Of a stretch of DNA of 64,000 nucleotides, positions 29,431 through 37,210 are shown piece after piece. The notes under the pieces are model-generated. The model saw nothing but the letters and a program-made list of their open reading frames with translations, searched no databases and had not been told where the DNA came from. The translations under genes and the position numbers were made by a program. Source of the stretch: Acinetobacter lwoffii (GTDB lineage Bacteria; Pseudomonadota; Gammaproteobacteria; Pseudomonadales; Moraxellaceae); contig NZ_JALJVC010000017.1 of the NCBI RefSeq assembly GCF_022967985.1, positions 16,053 through 80,052 on the forward strand, in the 5' to 3' direction. The first letter of the stretch is position 1. Every line of letters starts with the position of its first letter.

Positions 29431-29457
29431 AAATAGGCTGAACCAGTCAGCCTATTT
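29431..29457 (-). terminator. Terminator after the four-cysteine lipoprotein gene
   Basis: The 10-bp stem AAATAGGCTG/CAGCCTATTT has a 7-base loop and six T on the minus strand, between the lipoprotein gene and rnhB. Confidence 0.87.
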
Positions 29458-29472
29458 CAATTTAATCTTGGC

Positions 29473-29844
29473 TTAGTTTACAGCTTCAGCTACACAAGCG
29501 TTAATGGTTTTTGCAACCACATTGCCGACAATCGTCGCACGTGCTGCCGGGTCAATCGCTGCAGTCGCCAAATCTACCGCTGTTACGCTTTGGGGTGCTT
29601 TTTCGCTGACACAGCCACAAATTTCAGTCTGGATATTCTGCTTTTGGGTCGTAGTCATTAGACGTGTAGCTGTTTGCCATGCTGGAATATTATTCAGCTC
29701 AGTCGTACATTTTGCATTGATCGCGATTTTAAGCGCAGCCCCACCCAGCTGTTGAGTCGTGGTTTGCGTTTCAGGGCTGCCTGTTGTTGCACAAGCCGAT
29801 AAAACCAAAGTAAGCGGAGCAAGTGCAGCCAATAATTTTTTCAC
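29473..29844 (-). CDS. Four-cysteine putative lipoprotein, paralogue A
   Basis: This 123-residue protein has a signal peptide with a lipobox (VLSACATT, Cys18), a threonine/glutamine-rich linker, and a small helical domain with four further cysteines at 46, 76, 78 and 117 (C-X29-C-X-C-X38-C). A second gene at 30669-31022 encodes the same pattern with identical spacing and aligns without gaps over about 75 residues, so the two are paralogues. The cytochrome b561 gene lies between them on the other strand. Two disulfides, or metal or heme contact, are possible; I know no function for this family. Confidence 0.8.
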   Translation of the reverse strand: MKKLLAALAPLTLVLSACATTGSPETQTTTQQLGGAALKIAINAKCTTELNNIPAWQTATRLMTTTQKQNIQTEICGCVSEKAPQSVTAVDLATAAIDPAARATIVGNVVAKTINACVAEAVN

Positions 29845-30061
29845 AGATCTGTTCCTTGTTTATTCATATATGAAGCGTGACGCTATTGTGCCGAAATTCA
29901 CCTGAATAAGAAATCTATAAATCATCCTGAATGTTTAATCTGCACCCAGCCATTTCAATGGATGTTGCATGAAAGCCACCATAGCGTTGCAGATTTGGAA
30001 TTGCTGGGCTGATTCGCCCTTTGCTAAGGTGCATCCATCTTTGAGGGCAATCGAAAATCAC

Positions 30062-30625
30062 ATGGAAAAAGTACAATATTACACGCGCACGGCACAATGG
30101 TTGCACTGGATCATGGCAGTTATCTTTATTGCGGCCTGGCTGATTGGTTTTTATAGTGGGAATTTTTTAAGTTATGAGGTCAATGGCAGCTTTAAAGGCG
30201 ATGTCATCACCCTGCATAAAAATATCGCCACCACCATTATTTTCCTGTTGGTTGTGCGAATTTTCTGGCGTTATACCCATCCTGCCCCTGAACTACCGGA
30301 CACTATGTCACCCCGGATGAAAACTTTGGCACATGCAGGTCATCTGGCTTTGTATTTTATGCTGATTGCTCTACCTGTCACCGGCTGTTTATATAGCTGG
30401 AGTCTGGGCTATCCAGCACCAGTGCTATATTTATTTAACCTGCCGGCACTGATTGCAGAAAATCCGGCTGTAACCGCGATCGTAAAACCCCTGCATATCT
30501 GGCTTTCCTGGGCAGTTGGCTTACTTTTAGTTGGACATATTTTCGCAGCACTGAAACATCATTTTATCGATAAAGATCATGTACTCAACAGCATGACCCG
30601 ACAATCCAAATCTTCTAAAAAATAA
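30062..30625 (+). CDS. Cytochrome b561 family protein
   Basis: This 187-residue inner-membrane protein has four membrane helices and the histidines that bind two b hemes: YTRTAQWLHWIMAV in helix 1, DVITLHKNIATTII in helix 2, and KPLHIWLSWAVGLLLVGHIFAALKHHF in helix 4. This is the bacterial CybB group, which moves electrons between quinol and periplasmic partners and may act as a superoxide:ubiquinone oxidoreductase. The frame opens 31 codons upstream, but the family starts at MEKVQYYTRTAQW, so I use ATG 30062; its ribosome site is poor. It is flanked on both sides by paralogous cysteine-rich lipoproteins on the opposite strand. Confidence 0.88.
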   Translation: MEKVQYYTRTAQWLHWIMAVIFIAAWLIGFYSGNFLSYEVNGSFKGDVITLHKNIATTIIFLLVVRIFWRYTHPAPELPDTMSPRMKTLAHAGHLALYFMLIALPVTGCLYSWSLGYPAPVLYLFNLPALIAENPAVTAIVKPLHIWLSWAVGLLLVGHIFAALKHHFIDKDHVLNSMTRQSKSSKK

Positions 30626-30668
30626 TCTGCAAAACCACACTCAATCAGCTTTCATTGCAAAGCTGATT

Positions 30669-31022
30669 TTATTTTAAGAACTCGGTCATGCAGCCTTTCA
30701 GACTGTTTGCAATAGCCTGTTGCGTGAGTTTTGACTTTACTTCTTCATCCAGAGTCGCTTTCAGTAAAGTGCTTGCCGGAATATCCTTGAGTGCATGCTC
30801 ACCTACACATGAACAGACATTCTGTTCAAGTTCAGCTTTATTTTTGTCCTGCATAAAATAGGTCGAGGCAGTCCAGAATTTAGATGCTTTCAATTCTTTT
30901 GCACATTGGTATTCAATCACGGGTTTTAAAGTACGCTGTGTCAAAGTCATATCCGCATTTGAGCAAGCAGATATCAACACGCTACTGATGAGCAGAATTA
31001 TATTTTTCAATTTCATATCCAT
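30669..31022 (-). CDS. Four-cysteine putative lipoprotein, paralogue B
   Basis: This 117-residue protein has a signal peptide and lipobox (LISACSNA, Cys20), then cysteines at 40, 70, 72 and 111, exactly the C-X29-C-X-C-X38-C spacing of the protein at 29473-29844. Shared residues include EL after the first cysteine, a tryptophan 10 residues on, CxCVxE, and CxxE near the end; roughly a quarter of the aligned core is identical. The start could also be the ATG two codons later (MKLKN). It converges on the cytochrome b561 gene and lies downstream of the deaminase gene after a terminator. Function unknown. Confidence 0.8.
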   Translation of the reverse strand: MDMKLKNIILLISSVLISACSNADMTLTQRTLKPVIEYQCAKELKASKFWTASTYFMQDKNKAELEQNVCSCVGEHALKDIPASTLLKATLDEEVKSKLTQQAIANSLKGCMTEFLK

Positions 31023-31032
31023 CTATAAAAAC

Positions 31033-31056
31033 AAAGGCAGAGCGAACCCTGCCTTT
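31033..31056 (-). terminator. Terminator after the adenine deaminase gene
   Basis: The 8-bp stem AAAGGCAG/CTGCCTTT has an 8-base loop and a T-rich tail on the minus strand, 11 bases after the stop. Confidence 0.8.
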
Positions 31057-31067
31057 TATTTAAAAAC

Positions 31068-32078
<1,011 letters not shown>

Positions 32079-32101
32079 TCATGAAACCTAAAATAATAAA
32101 A

Positions 32102-32130
32102 AAAGGGTGCAAACTGAGTTTACACCCTTT
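32102..32130 (-). terminator. Hairpin between the NCS2 permease and adenine deaminase genes
   Basis: AAAGGGTG/CACCCTTT plus AAAC/GTTT with one internal mismatch form a stem of about 12 pairs, followed by T on the minus strand. It can reduce read-through from the permease gene into the deaminase gene. Confidence 0.8.
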
Positions 32131-32145
32131 CCAAATCTAGAAAAA

Positions 32146-33468
32146 TTAGCCGCCAAATAGTGCGAATTTAAGCGTCCATAGTACTGCAATAATCCAGACC
32201 ATATACGGTACTGTTGATGCCTTACCGGTTAACAATTTGATCAGTGCATAGCTGATGAAGCCCATCGCAATACCATCCGCAATTGAATAGGTAAATGGCA
32301 TAAATACAATGGTTAAAAATGCAGGAACTGCTTCTGTAATATCTTCCCAGTCAATATGCACGATACCTTGAATCATTAAGACACCGACAAATAACAGCGC
32401 TGGCGCTGTTGCAAAGCTTGGTACAGACTGTGCCAATGGAGCCAGGAACAAACAGGCAACAAACAGGATACCGACTACAACAGCAGTTAGTCCTGTACGG
32501 CCACCGGCTGCTACGCCCGCAGAAGATTCAATGTATGGCGTAGTCGAAGATGTACCCAGCGCTGCACCTGCAACAATTGCAGAAGAGTCCGCAAAAAGTG
32601 CTTTTTTCAAACGCGGCAGTTTGCCATCTTTCAACAAGCCTGCACGGTGTGAAACACCTACAAGCGTACCGGTTGAGTCGAATAAATCGACCAGGAAGAA
32701 GACAAAAATCACGCCAATTAAACTGGCAGTGAACAGACCTTCAAAGCTCATTTGCATAAATGTGGGTGCAATCGATGGCACTGCGCCAACCACACCTTTA
32801 AATTCACTCAGACCCAATGCTGCTGAAATACCGGTTAACACCAAAATACTGATGATGATCGCACCACGCACTTTAAAGTGATGCATCACAACAACCAGAA
32901 GGAAACCAAATAATGCAAGCAAAACCGATGGTTGTTTTAAATCGCCCAAACCTACCAACGTAGCAGGATTATCCACAATCAGGCCGGCATTTTTCAAAGC
33001 AATCAGCGCAAGGAATAAGCCAATACCACCACCGATGGCCAGTTTCAGCGACATTGGAATCGCATTGACAATGGCTTCACGGATTTTGAACATGCTGATC
33101 GCAATAAACACAAGACCGGAGATAAACACAGCCCCGAGTGCTGTTTGCCAAGGCACACCCATTCCCAAACAGACGGAATAGGTAAAGAAGGCATTTAAGC
33201 CCATGCCTGGTGCAAGTGCAATTGGATAATTTGCAATCAAGCCCATGACTAAACAGCCAATCGCGGCTGCAAGACAGGTTGCTACAAAGACAGCCCCATG
33301 ATCCATCCCCGTTTCGGACAAAATCATCGGATTGACAATAATGATGTAACACATCGTTAAGAATGTAGTTACACCGGCAAGAACTTCTGTACGGAAACTG
33401 GTTTTGTTTTCACTCAGTTTAAACAGACGTTCAAGCATACTTTCTGAAGATGGATTAGGAGTCGTCAT
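32146..33468 (-). CDS. NCS2 family purine permease (AzgA/AdeP group)
   Basis: This 440-residue inner-membrane transporter has 12 or more hydrophobic segments. It belongs to the AzgA-like branch of nucleobase-cation symporter 2 (adenine, or guanine/hypoxanthine), shown by FRTEVLAGVTTFLTMCYII, NYPIALAPGMGLNAFFTY, FFLVDLFDSTGTLVGV and LGTSSTTPYIESSAGVAAGGRTGLT. The downstream adenine deaminase suggests adenine as substrate. It is preceded on its own strand by a leader of more than 160 bases containing a compact structured element (33578-33635). Confidence 0.92.
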   Translation of the reverse strand: MTTPNPSSESMLERLFKLSENKTSFRTEVLAGVTTFLTMCYIIIVNPMILSETGMDHGAVFVATCLAAAIGCLVMGLIANYPIALAPGMGLNAFFTYSVCLGMGVPWQTALGAVFISGLVFIAISMFKIREAIVNAIPMSLKLAIGGGIGLFLALIALKNAGLIVDNPATLVGLGDLKQPSVLLALFGFLLVVVMHHFKVRGAIIISILVLTGISAALGLSEFKGVVGAVPSIAPTFMQMSFEGLFTASLIGVIFVFFLVDLFDSTGTLVGVSHRAGLLKDGKLPRLKKALFADSSAIVAGAALGTSSTTPYIESSAGVAAGGRTGLTAVVVGILFVACLFLAPLAQSVPSFATAPALLFVGVLMIQGIVHIDWEDITEAVPAFLTIVFMPFTYSIADGIAMGFISYALIKLLTGKASTVPYMVWIIAVLWTLKFALFGG

Positions 33469-33577
33469 GACCTAGCCCCTATTGAGTAAACTTAATGCTT
33501 TAAGCAAGCCGTCAAATAAATGAAATTTTATAAAAAAAATTCATCAATTTTAAGGATGTGTTAGCAACGAATATGCC

Positions 33578-33635
33578 AGCATAGCCATTTGACGGGTTAA
33601 AATGTTGGAACAGCTTACAGCCCCAGGGCTATGCT
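33578..33635 (-). ncRNA. Structured 5' leader of the NCS2 gene, riboswitch-like candidate
   Basis: On the minus strand a perfect 9-bp closing stem, AGCATAGCC/GGCTATGCT, encloses 40 bases. Inside, GGG can pair with CCC and TGT with ACA, giving a stem-loop-stem-loop-hairpin arrangement with two unpaired, sequence-rich joints (GCTGTAAGC on one side, TTTTAA and GTCAAAT on the other). It ends 110 bases before the purine permease start. Position and compactness suggest a purine-sensing riboswitch; the xanthine (NMT1) class is one candidate, from memory of size and gene context only. A sigma-70-like pair TTGTTT/TATAGC with 18 bases between precedes it. A role on the plus strand cannot be excluded. 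Confidence 0.45.
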
Positions 33636-33663
33636 ATAAAAACCCAAAAAAAATCTAAACAAA

Positions 33664-33690
33664 AAAGCTGCATAACCTTTATGCAGCTTT
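33664..33690. terminator. 12-bp inverted repeat with T tracts, probable terminator
   Basis: AAAGCTGCATAA/TTATGCAGCTTT with a 3-base loop, followed by T-rich sequence on both strands. No clear gene ends here, so it may isolate the NCS2 leader from upstream transcription or end a short plus-strand RNA. Confidence 0.65.
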
Positions 33691-33908
33691 ATTTTACGAT
33701 TTAAATCAAATGCTTAACAAGATGGATTCTGCTTCATCCTGATCGTTGGCAAATTATAACACATTGATTTATTATTGCTTATTTGATTTTACACTTTATT
33801 AGAAATTAATATATTCCAGATGAATATTGAAAAAAATTTATTATATTTATTATTAGTTTAATTTTATTAATCTAGCCCAATTGGCGGGAGGAAGGTAGTA
33901 CAAGCTGC

Positions 33909-34070
33909 TTAATGTCGATGCCGATTGGATTCCAGCAATTTGCTTGAATCACGTCCATCGTTCAAGACATGACGGATCTTTTCATATTTTCTGATTTCGG
34001 ACTGTTTATGGACACAAAATCCTAATAAACTGATCATTAAGGCAAAAACAGGGATAGCATATATTTTCAT
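33909..34070 (-). CDS. Doubtful small membrane protein (53 aa)
   Basis: This frame encodes a possible N-terminal membrane helix (KIYAIPVFALMISLLGFCV, residues 2-20) and a charged tail ending SNRHRH. The DNA is less AT-rich than its surroundings, which favours coding, but there is no ribosome site before the ATG and I recognise no family. It may be a remnant or not a gene. Confidence 0.3.
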   Translation of the reverse strand: MKIYAIPVFALMISLLGFCVHKQSEIRKYEKIRHVLNDGRDSSKLLESNRHRH

Positions 34071-34646
34071 TTTTATTATGCTGCTTTGTAACACTATGCA
34101 ATTATGCTAACAAAAAACCTAACAAACTTGTGACATAGTTTACATTTAACCCGATAGAAGGCATTTATTTATCCTCTAAATATTAATTTTATGTCGTTTT
34201 ATTTATTAATACTTAATTAATTTATAATTCTTTTTTCAAAAAATCGATCCTATTAAAAATCCTTTTAAAAAAACTAAATAATTGAATTTAATATATTTTT
34301 TAAACCACCTAAAAGAAGTTTATTCAAAATTAAAATATGTAATAAATGAAATCTAACCTATTCAATAGAACTTATTTCGGTTTATTTTATCGGCTTTTTC
34401 CAAGAATGCTCAACTTTAATTTTTAAAATAAAATGATCTAAATAAGGGAGATTTTGCGAGGGATTTCAAAGTGTTTAACGATATTTTTTATTTTTAACTA
34501 TCTTGAAGTTTTCATTATGCAGTTCATCCACACTTCACTCATCATAAAGTCAAATCGTTGAACACTATTTAAGAACCTAACCATAATAAAGACATCCCAA
34601 TATCCGGCATATATATCCTCATGCTGAATACTGGGAATCATCTCAT

Positions 34647-35429
34647 TTATGCACTCAGTTGTTCATCACGTTTGAACACCAGTTCTCCCTTAAGTGAACT
34701 GTCTGCATCGAAATAATAGCCATCGCTATTAAAAGCTTTCAACTCTTCGACACAATCAATTTTATTTTCAATCATAAAACGCGCCATGAGACCGCGTGCT
34801 TTTTTGGCATAGAAACTAATCACTTTATATTTGCCATTTTTCTGATCCAGAAATACCGGCTTGATAATGTCTGCCTGAATTTTGCACTCGTTGACTGATT
34901 TGTAATATTCATCAGAGGCGATATTCACCAGGATTTCAGAATTTGCTGCTGCTAGATCCTGATTAATCAGATCAGTAATGTGATGTGCCCAGAAGTCATA
35001 TAGGTTATGCCCGCGGGAATTGGCCAATTTGGTTCCCATTTCCAGACGGTACGGCATCATCAAATCCAAGGGACGTAAGAGTCCATATAATCCAGACAAC
35101 ATGCGTAAACGGTCTTGTGCATAGTGCAGATCTTCATGTTTTAAACTATAGGCATCCAGACCTGTATAGACATCGCCTTTAAATGCAAAAATCGCCTGAC
35201 GGGCATTGGCTAAATTAAAATCCGGTTGCCAGTCATTAAAACGTGCGGTATTTAAAGTGGCAATTTTTTCACTAACACTCATTAAGCTGGAAATTTCTGT
35301 TGCAGAAAGTGTGCGACAAACGTTGATCAAGTCCTGTGAATGTTCTAATAATCTCGCTTGAGTAAATTGGTCAGTCGGTAATGGAGTATCGTAATCGAGA
35401 GTTTTGGCTGGAGAAATTAAAGCGAGCAT
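34647..35429 (-). CDS. yaaA: YaaA, peroxide stress protein
   Basis: This 260-residue protein of the DUF328/UPF0246 family begins [17 protein letters not shown] and has [41 protein letters not shown], and [16 protein letters not shown], all typical. In E. coli YaaA limits intracellular free iron under peroxide stress, is controlled by OxyR, and has been reported to bind DNA. Length equals the E. coli protein within a few residues. It stands alone between the AT-rich gap and the divergent hydrolase gene. Confidence 0.93.
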   Translation of the reverse strand: MLALISPAKTLDYDTPLPTDQFTQARLLEHSQDLINVCRTLSATEISSLMSVSEKIATLNTARFNDWQPDFNLANARQAIFAFKGDVYTGLDAYSLKHEDLHYAQDRLRMLSGLYGLLRPLDLMMPYRLEMGTKLANSRGHNLYDFWAHHITDLINQDLAAANSEILVNIASDEYYKSVNECKIQADIIKPVFLDQKNGKYKVISFYAKKARGLMARFMIENKIDCVEELKAFNSDGYYFDADSSLKGELVFKRDEQLSA

Positions 35430-35552
35430 GGCAACCTGGTCAAAAAATGATTAATCAAACTATATCAGTCTGCTTATTTTAATTCCAATTCATGTTTTTA
35501 TTCACCATAATCGTTAAAATGCACGATTCTCCTGTTAATCATCGGTTTTTAT

Positions 35553-36185
35553 ATGCCCGAGCAAATTTTTCTTCAAGGGCCTGCGGGTCAGATTGAAGTT
35601 TTTGTGGATTATCCTCAGGGTGAAGTGAAAGGATTCGCGGTAGTTTGTCACCCCCATCCATTGCAAGGCGGTACACCACAACATAAGGTTCCGGTTTTAC
35701 TGGCACAAATGTATCTGGAACGTGGCTGTATTGTGTATCGTCCAAGTTTCCGTGGTTCTGGTCAAAGTGAAGGTATACACGACGAGGGCTTCGGTGAGAC
35801 GGATGATGTATTAGAAGTCATTCGGTTCGCTCGCAACCAGCATATTGCCCTGCCTTTTTATGCAGGCGGTTTTAGTTTTGGTGCGCATGTCATGGCAAAA
35901 AGCTATGCAGCCTTACCGGTAGAACTGCAACCAAAGCAAACCATTTTATGTGGTCTGCCGACTGCAACAGTAGCTGGTATTCGTCATTATGTGACGCCCG
36001 CCATTAAAGGCGACATTCTGTTCATTCATGGTGAAGCCGATGAGGTGACTTTGCTCTCAGATATGATTGAATGGGCAAAGCCACAACGCCATTTAGTGAC
36101 CGTATTACCTGGTGCCAACCACTTCTTTACCGGCTATTTAAAGCAATTGCGGATCGCAATGACCCGGTACTTAGCGCTTGGCTAA
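35553..36185 (+). CDS. Alpha/beta hydrolase
   Basis: This 210-residue single-domain hydrolase shows VVCHPHPLQGGTPQHKV (oxyanion region), RPSFRGSGQSEG, the nucleophile elbow GGFSFGAHVMAKS (serine about residue 110), an aspartate in HGEADEVT, and the catalytic histidine in LPGANHFFTG. This short form is common in proteobacteria (COG2945 type); natural substrates are unknown. No signal peptide is seen, so it is cytoplasmic. It shares a terminator with the convergent acetyltransferase gene. Confidence 0.88.
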   Translation: MPEQIFLQGPAGQIEVFVDYPQGEVKGFAVVCHPHPLQGGTPQHKVPVLLAQMYLERGCIVYRPSFRGSGQSEGIHDEGFGETDDVLEVIRFARNQHIALPFYAGGFSFGAHVMAKSYAALPVELQPKQTILCGLPTATVAGIRHYVTPAIKGDILFIHGEADEVTLLSDMIEWAKPQRHLVTVLPGANHFFTGYLKQLRIAMTRYLALG

Positions 36186-36190
36186 ATAAA

Positions 36191-36217
36191 AAAACCCATC
36201 AGATGATGGGTTTTTTT
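36191..36217. terminator. Bidirectional terminator
   Basis: The 10-bp stem AAAACCCATC/GATGGGTTTT has an AGAT loop and is flanked by A and T runs, between the convergent hydrolase and acetyltransferase genes. Confidence 0.88.
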
Positions 36218-36218
36218 A

Positions 36219-36761
36219 TTAAAAGACAAAATCTTCTGCAAAAATTTCATACATCACAGCCCGATATTTAGGCTTATCGATGTAACGGATAATTTTTCCG
36301 ACCAAGCGTTCTGCAATTTTACGGCTAGCCCAGTTTTCTTCTGCTACCGGGTAGCTTAAGACTTGAATCCCTAGTGTATTGAAAGCATAGGCCACAACAC
36401 AATGCACTGCCTCATGTCCATAATGATGACCATGTGCAGTTTCACGAATCCAGATACCAACTTCAGGTATTTCATCATGAAGTCGATGCAAACCACATAG
36501 TCCAATAAATTCTTGTGTTTCAATATGACGGATAACAAATACATATTCTTTATGATCGGTCATATTTTCCAGCCAATTTTTCCAGACTGTTGCAAATTCC
36601 TTTTCAGATTCTGGTGCATCCCACGCCATAAAACGTGTCAAACTCGGCGTAATTGAAACATAAGCTTCTTCGGCATCGGCTGATTTAAAACAATTCAGGA
36701 TCAAGCGTTGACTTTGCAGTGTAGGCAAAGCTGATTGATTCTGTTGAATTAGCTCTTCCAT
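36219..36761 (-). CDS. GNAT family N-acetyltransferase (RimJ/RimL-like)
   Basis: This 180-residue protein has the GNAT fold of the RimJ/RimL subgroup: LQSQRLILNCFKSADAEEAY at the start, FVIRHIETQEFIGLCGLH, EVGIWIRETAHGHHYGHEA (acetyl-CoA loop, here HGHHYG in place of the common QGxGxG/A), and NWASRKIAERLVGK. It acetylates an unknown amine, perhaps a protein N-terminus. Its start overlaps the upstream gene by 13 bases, so the two form an operon. Confidence 0.85.
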   Translation of the reverse strand: MEELIQQNQSALPTLQSQRLILNCFKSADAEEAYVSITPSLTRFMAWDAPESEKEFATVWKNWLENMTDHKEYVFVIRHIETQEFIGLCGLHRLHDEIPEVGIWIRETAHGHHYGHEAVHCVVAYAFNTLGIQVLSYPVAEENWASRKIAERLVGKIIRYIDKPKYRAVMYEIFAEDFVF

Positions 36762-37111
36762 TCAAACTCGCTAAAGCTTTCCTGCTCTTTTAGAGAGGTT
36801 TCCACTGCTTGTGCAAGCTGATTAAGCAAACTTCTTTCAGTGATACGATCCAGCCAGTCCTGTTCTTCTTCAGGATATGAGGCAATCTCACAGACCAGAT
36901 GCCCTTGTTCATCTCTGGTTTCGCAACTCACTGATAAAGGCAGCGCATGTTCTTCTACGCTGACGGCAACCTGAGCACCACTTTGGCTTAAGGTCTGAAA
37001 ACCGTATTTACCTAATTTTTCGGCAAGTAAATGTGCTACATATTCCTGGGTTTCTTGACCATCCCGTGGTGTTTGGCTCTGGGTATTGGCCATGAATTTT
37101 AATTTTCGCAT
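36749..37111 (-). CDS. Conserved-looking protein of unknown function
   Basis: I do not recognise this 120-residue, acidic, soluble protein. Its middle part reads like a small alpha/beta domain (EYVAHLLAEKLGKYGFQTL, VAVSVEEHALPLSVSCET, LVCEIASYPEEEQDWLDRI), and the C-terminus is glutamate-rich. I choose ATG 37111 because TTGGAAG precedes it; the frame extends four codons further and has another ATG six codons later. It overlaps the acetyltransferase gene by 13 bases and is probably translated with it. Confidence 0.7.
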   Translation of the reverse strand: MRKLKFMANTQSQTPRDGQETQEYVAHLLAEKLGKYGFQTLSQSGAQVAVSVEEHALPLSVSCETRDEQGHLVCEIASYPEEEQDWLDRITERSLLNQLAQAVETSLKEQESFSEFEWKS

Positions 37112-37166
37112 CGCTACTTCCAAATGGCTTTTTTCTTATATGGGTTTAGCATAAGCAATATAAACA

Positions 37167-37194
37167 AAACAGCCAAGCAAAAGCTTGGCTGTTT
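37167..37194 (-). terminator. Terminator of the pheA-hisC-tyrA/aroA operon
   Basis: The 12-bp stem AAACAGCCAAGC/GCTTGGCTGTTT has an AAAA loop and a T-rich tail on the minus strand, 16 bases after the stop. Confidence 0.87.
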
Positions 37195-37210
37195 CACATA
37201 ATTTTAAAAA

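Larger units (their letters stand above)
33469..34646. other. Long AT-rich intergenic region
   Basis: About 1.2 kb with no well supported gene. In order it holds: the structured leader of the NCS2 gene (33578-33635), a 12-bp inverted repeat (33664-33690), a doubtful 53-codon frame at 33909-34070, about 550 very AT-rich bases (34090-34640), and a weak hairpin at about 34597-34636 that could end yaaA. No tRNA, repeat array or transposase remnant was seen. Confidence 0.7.
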
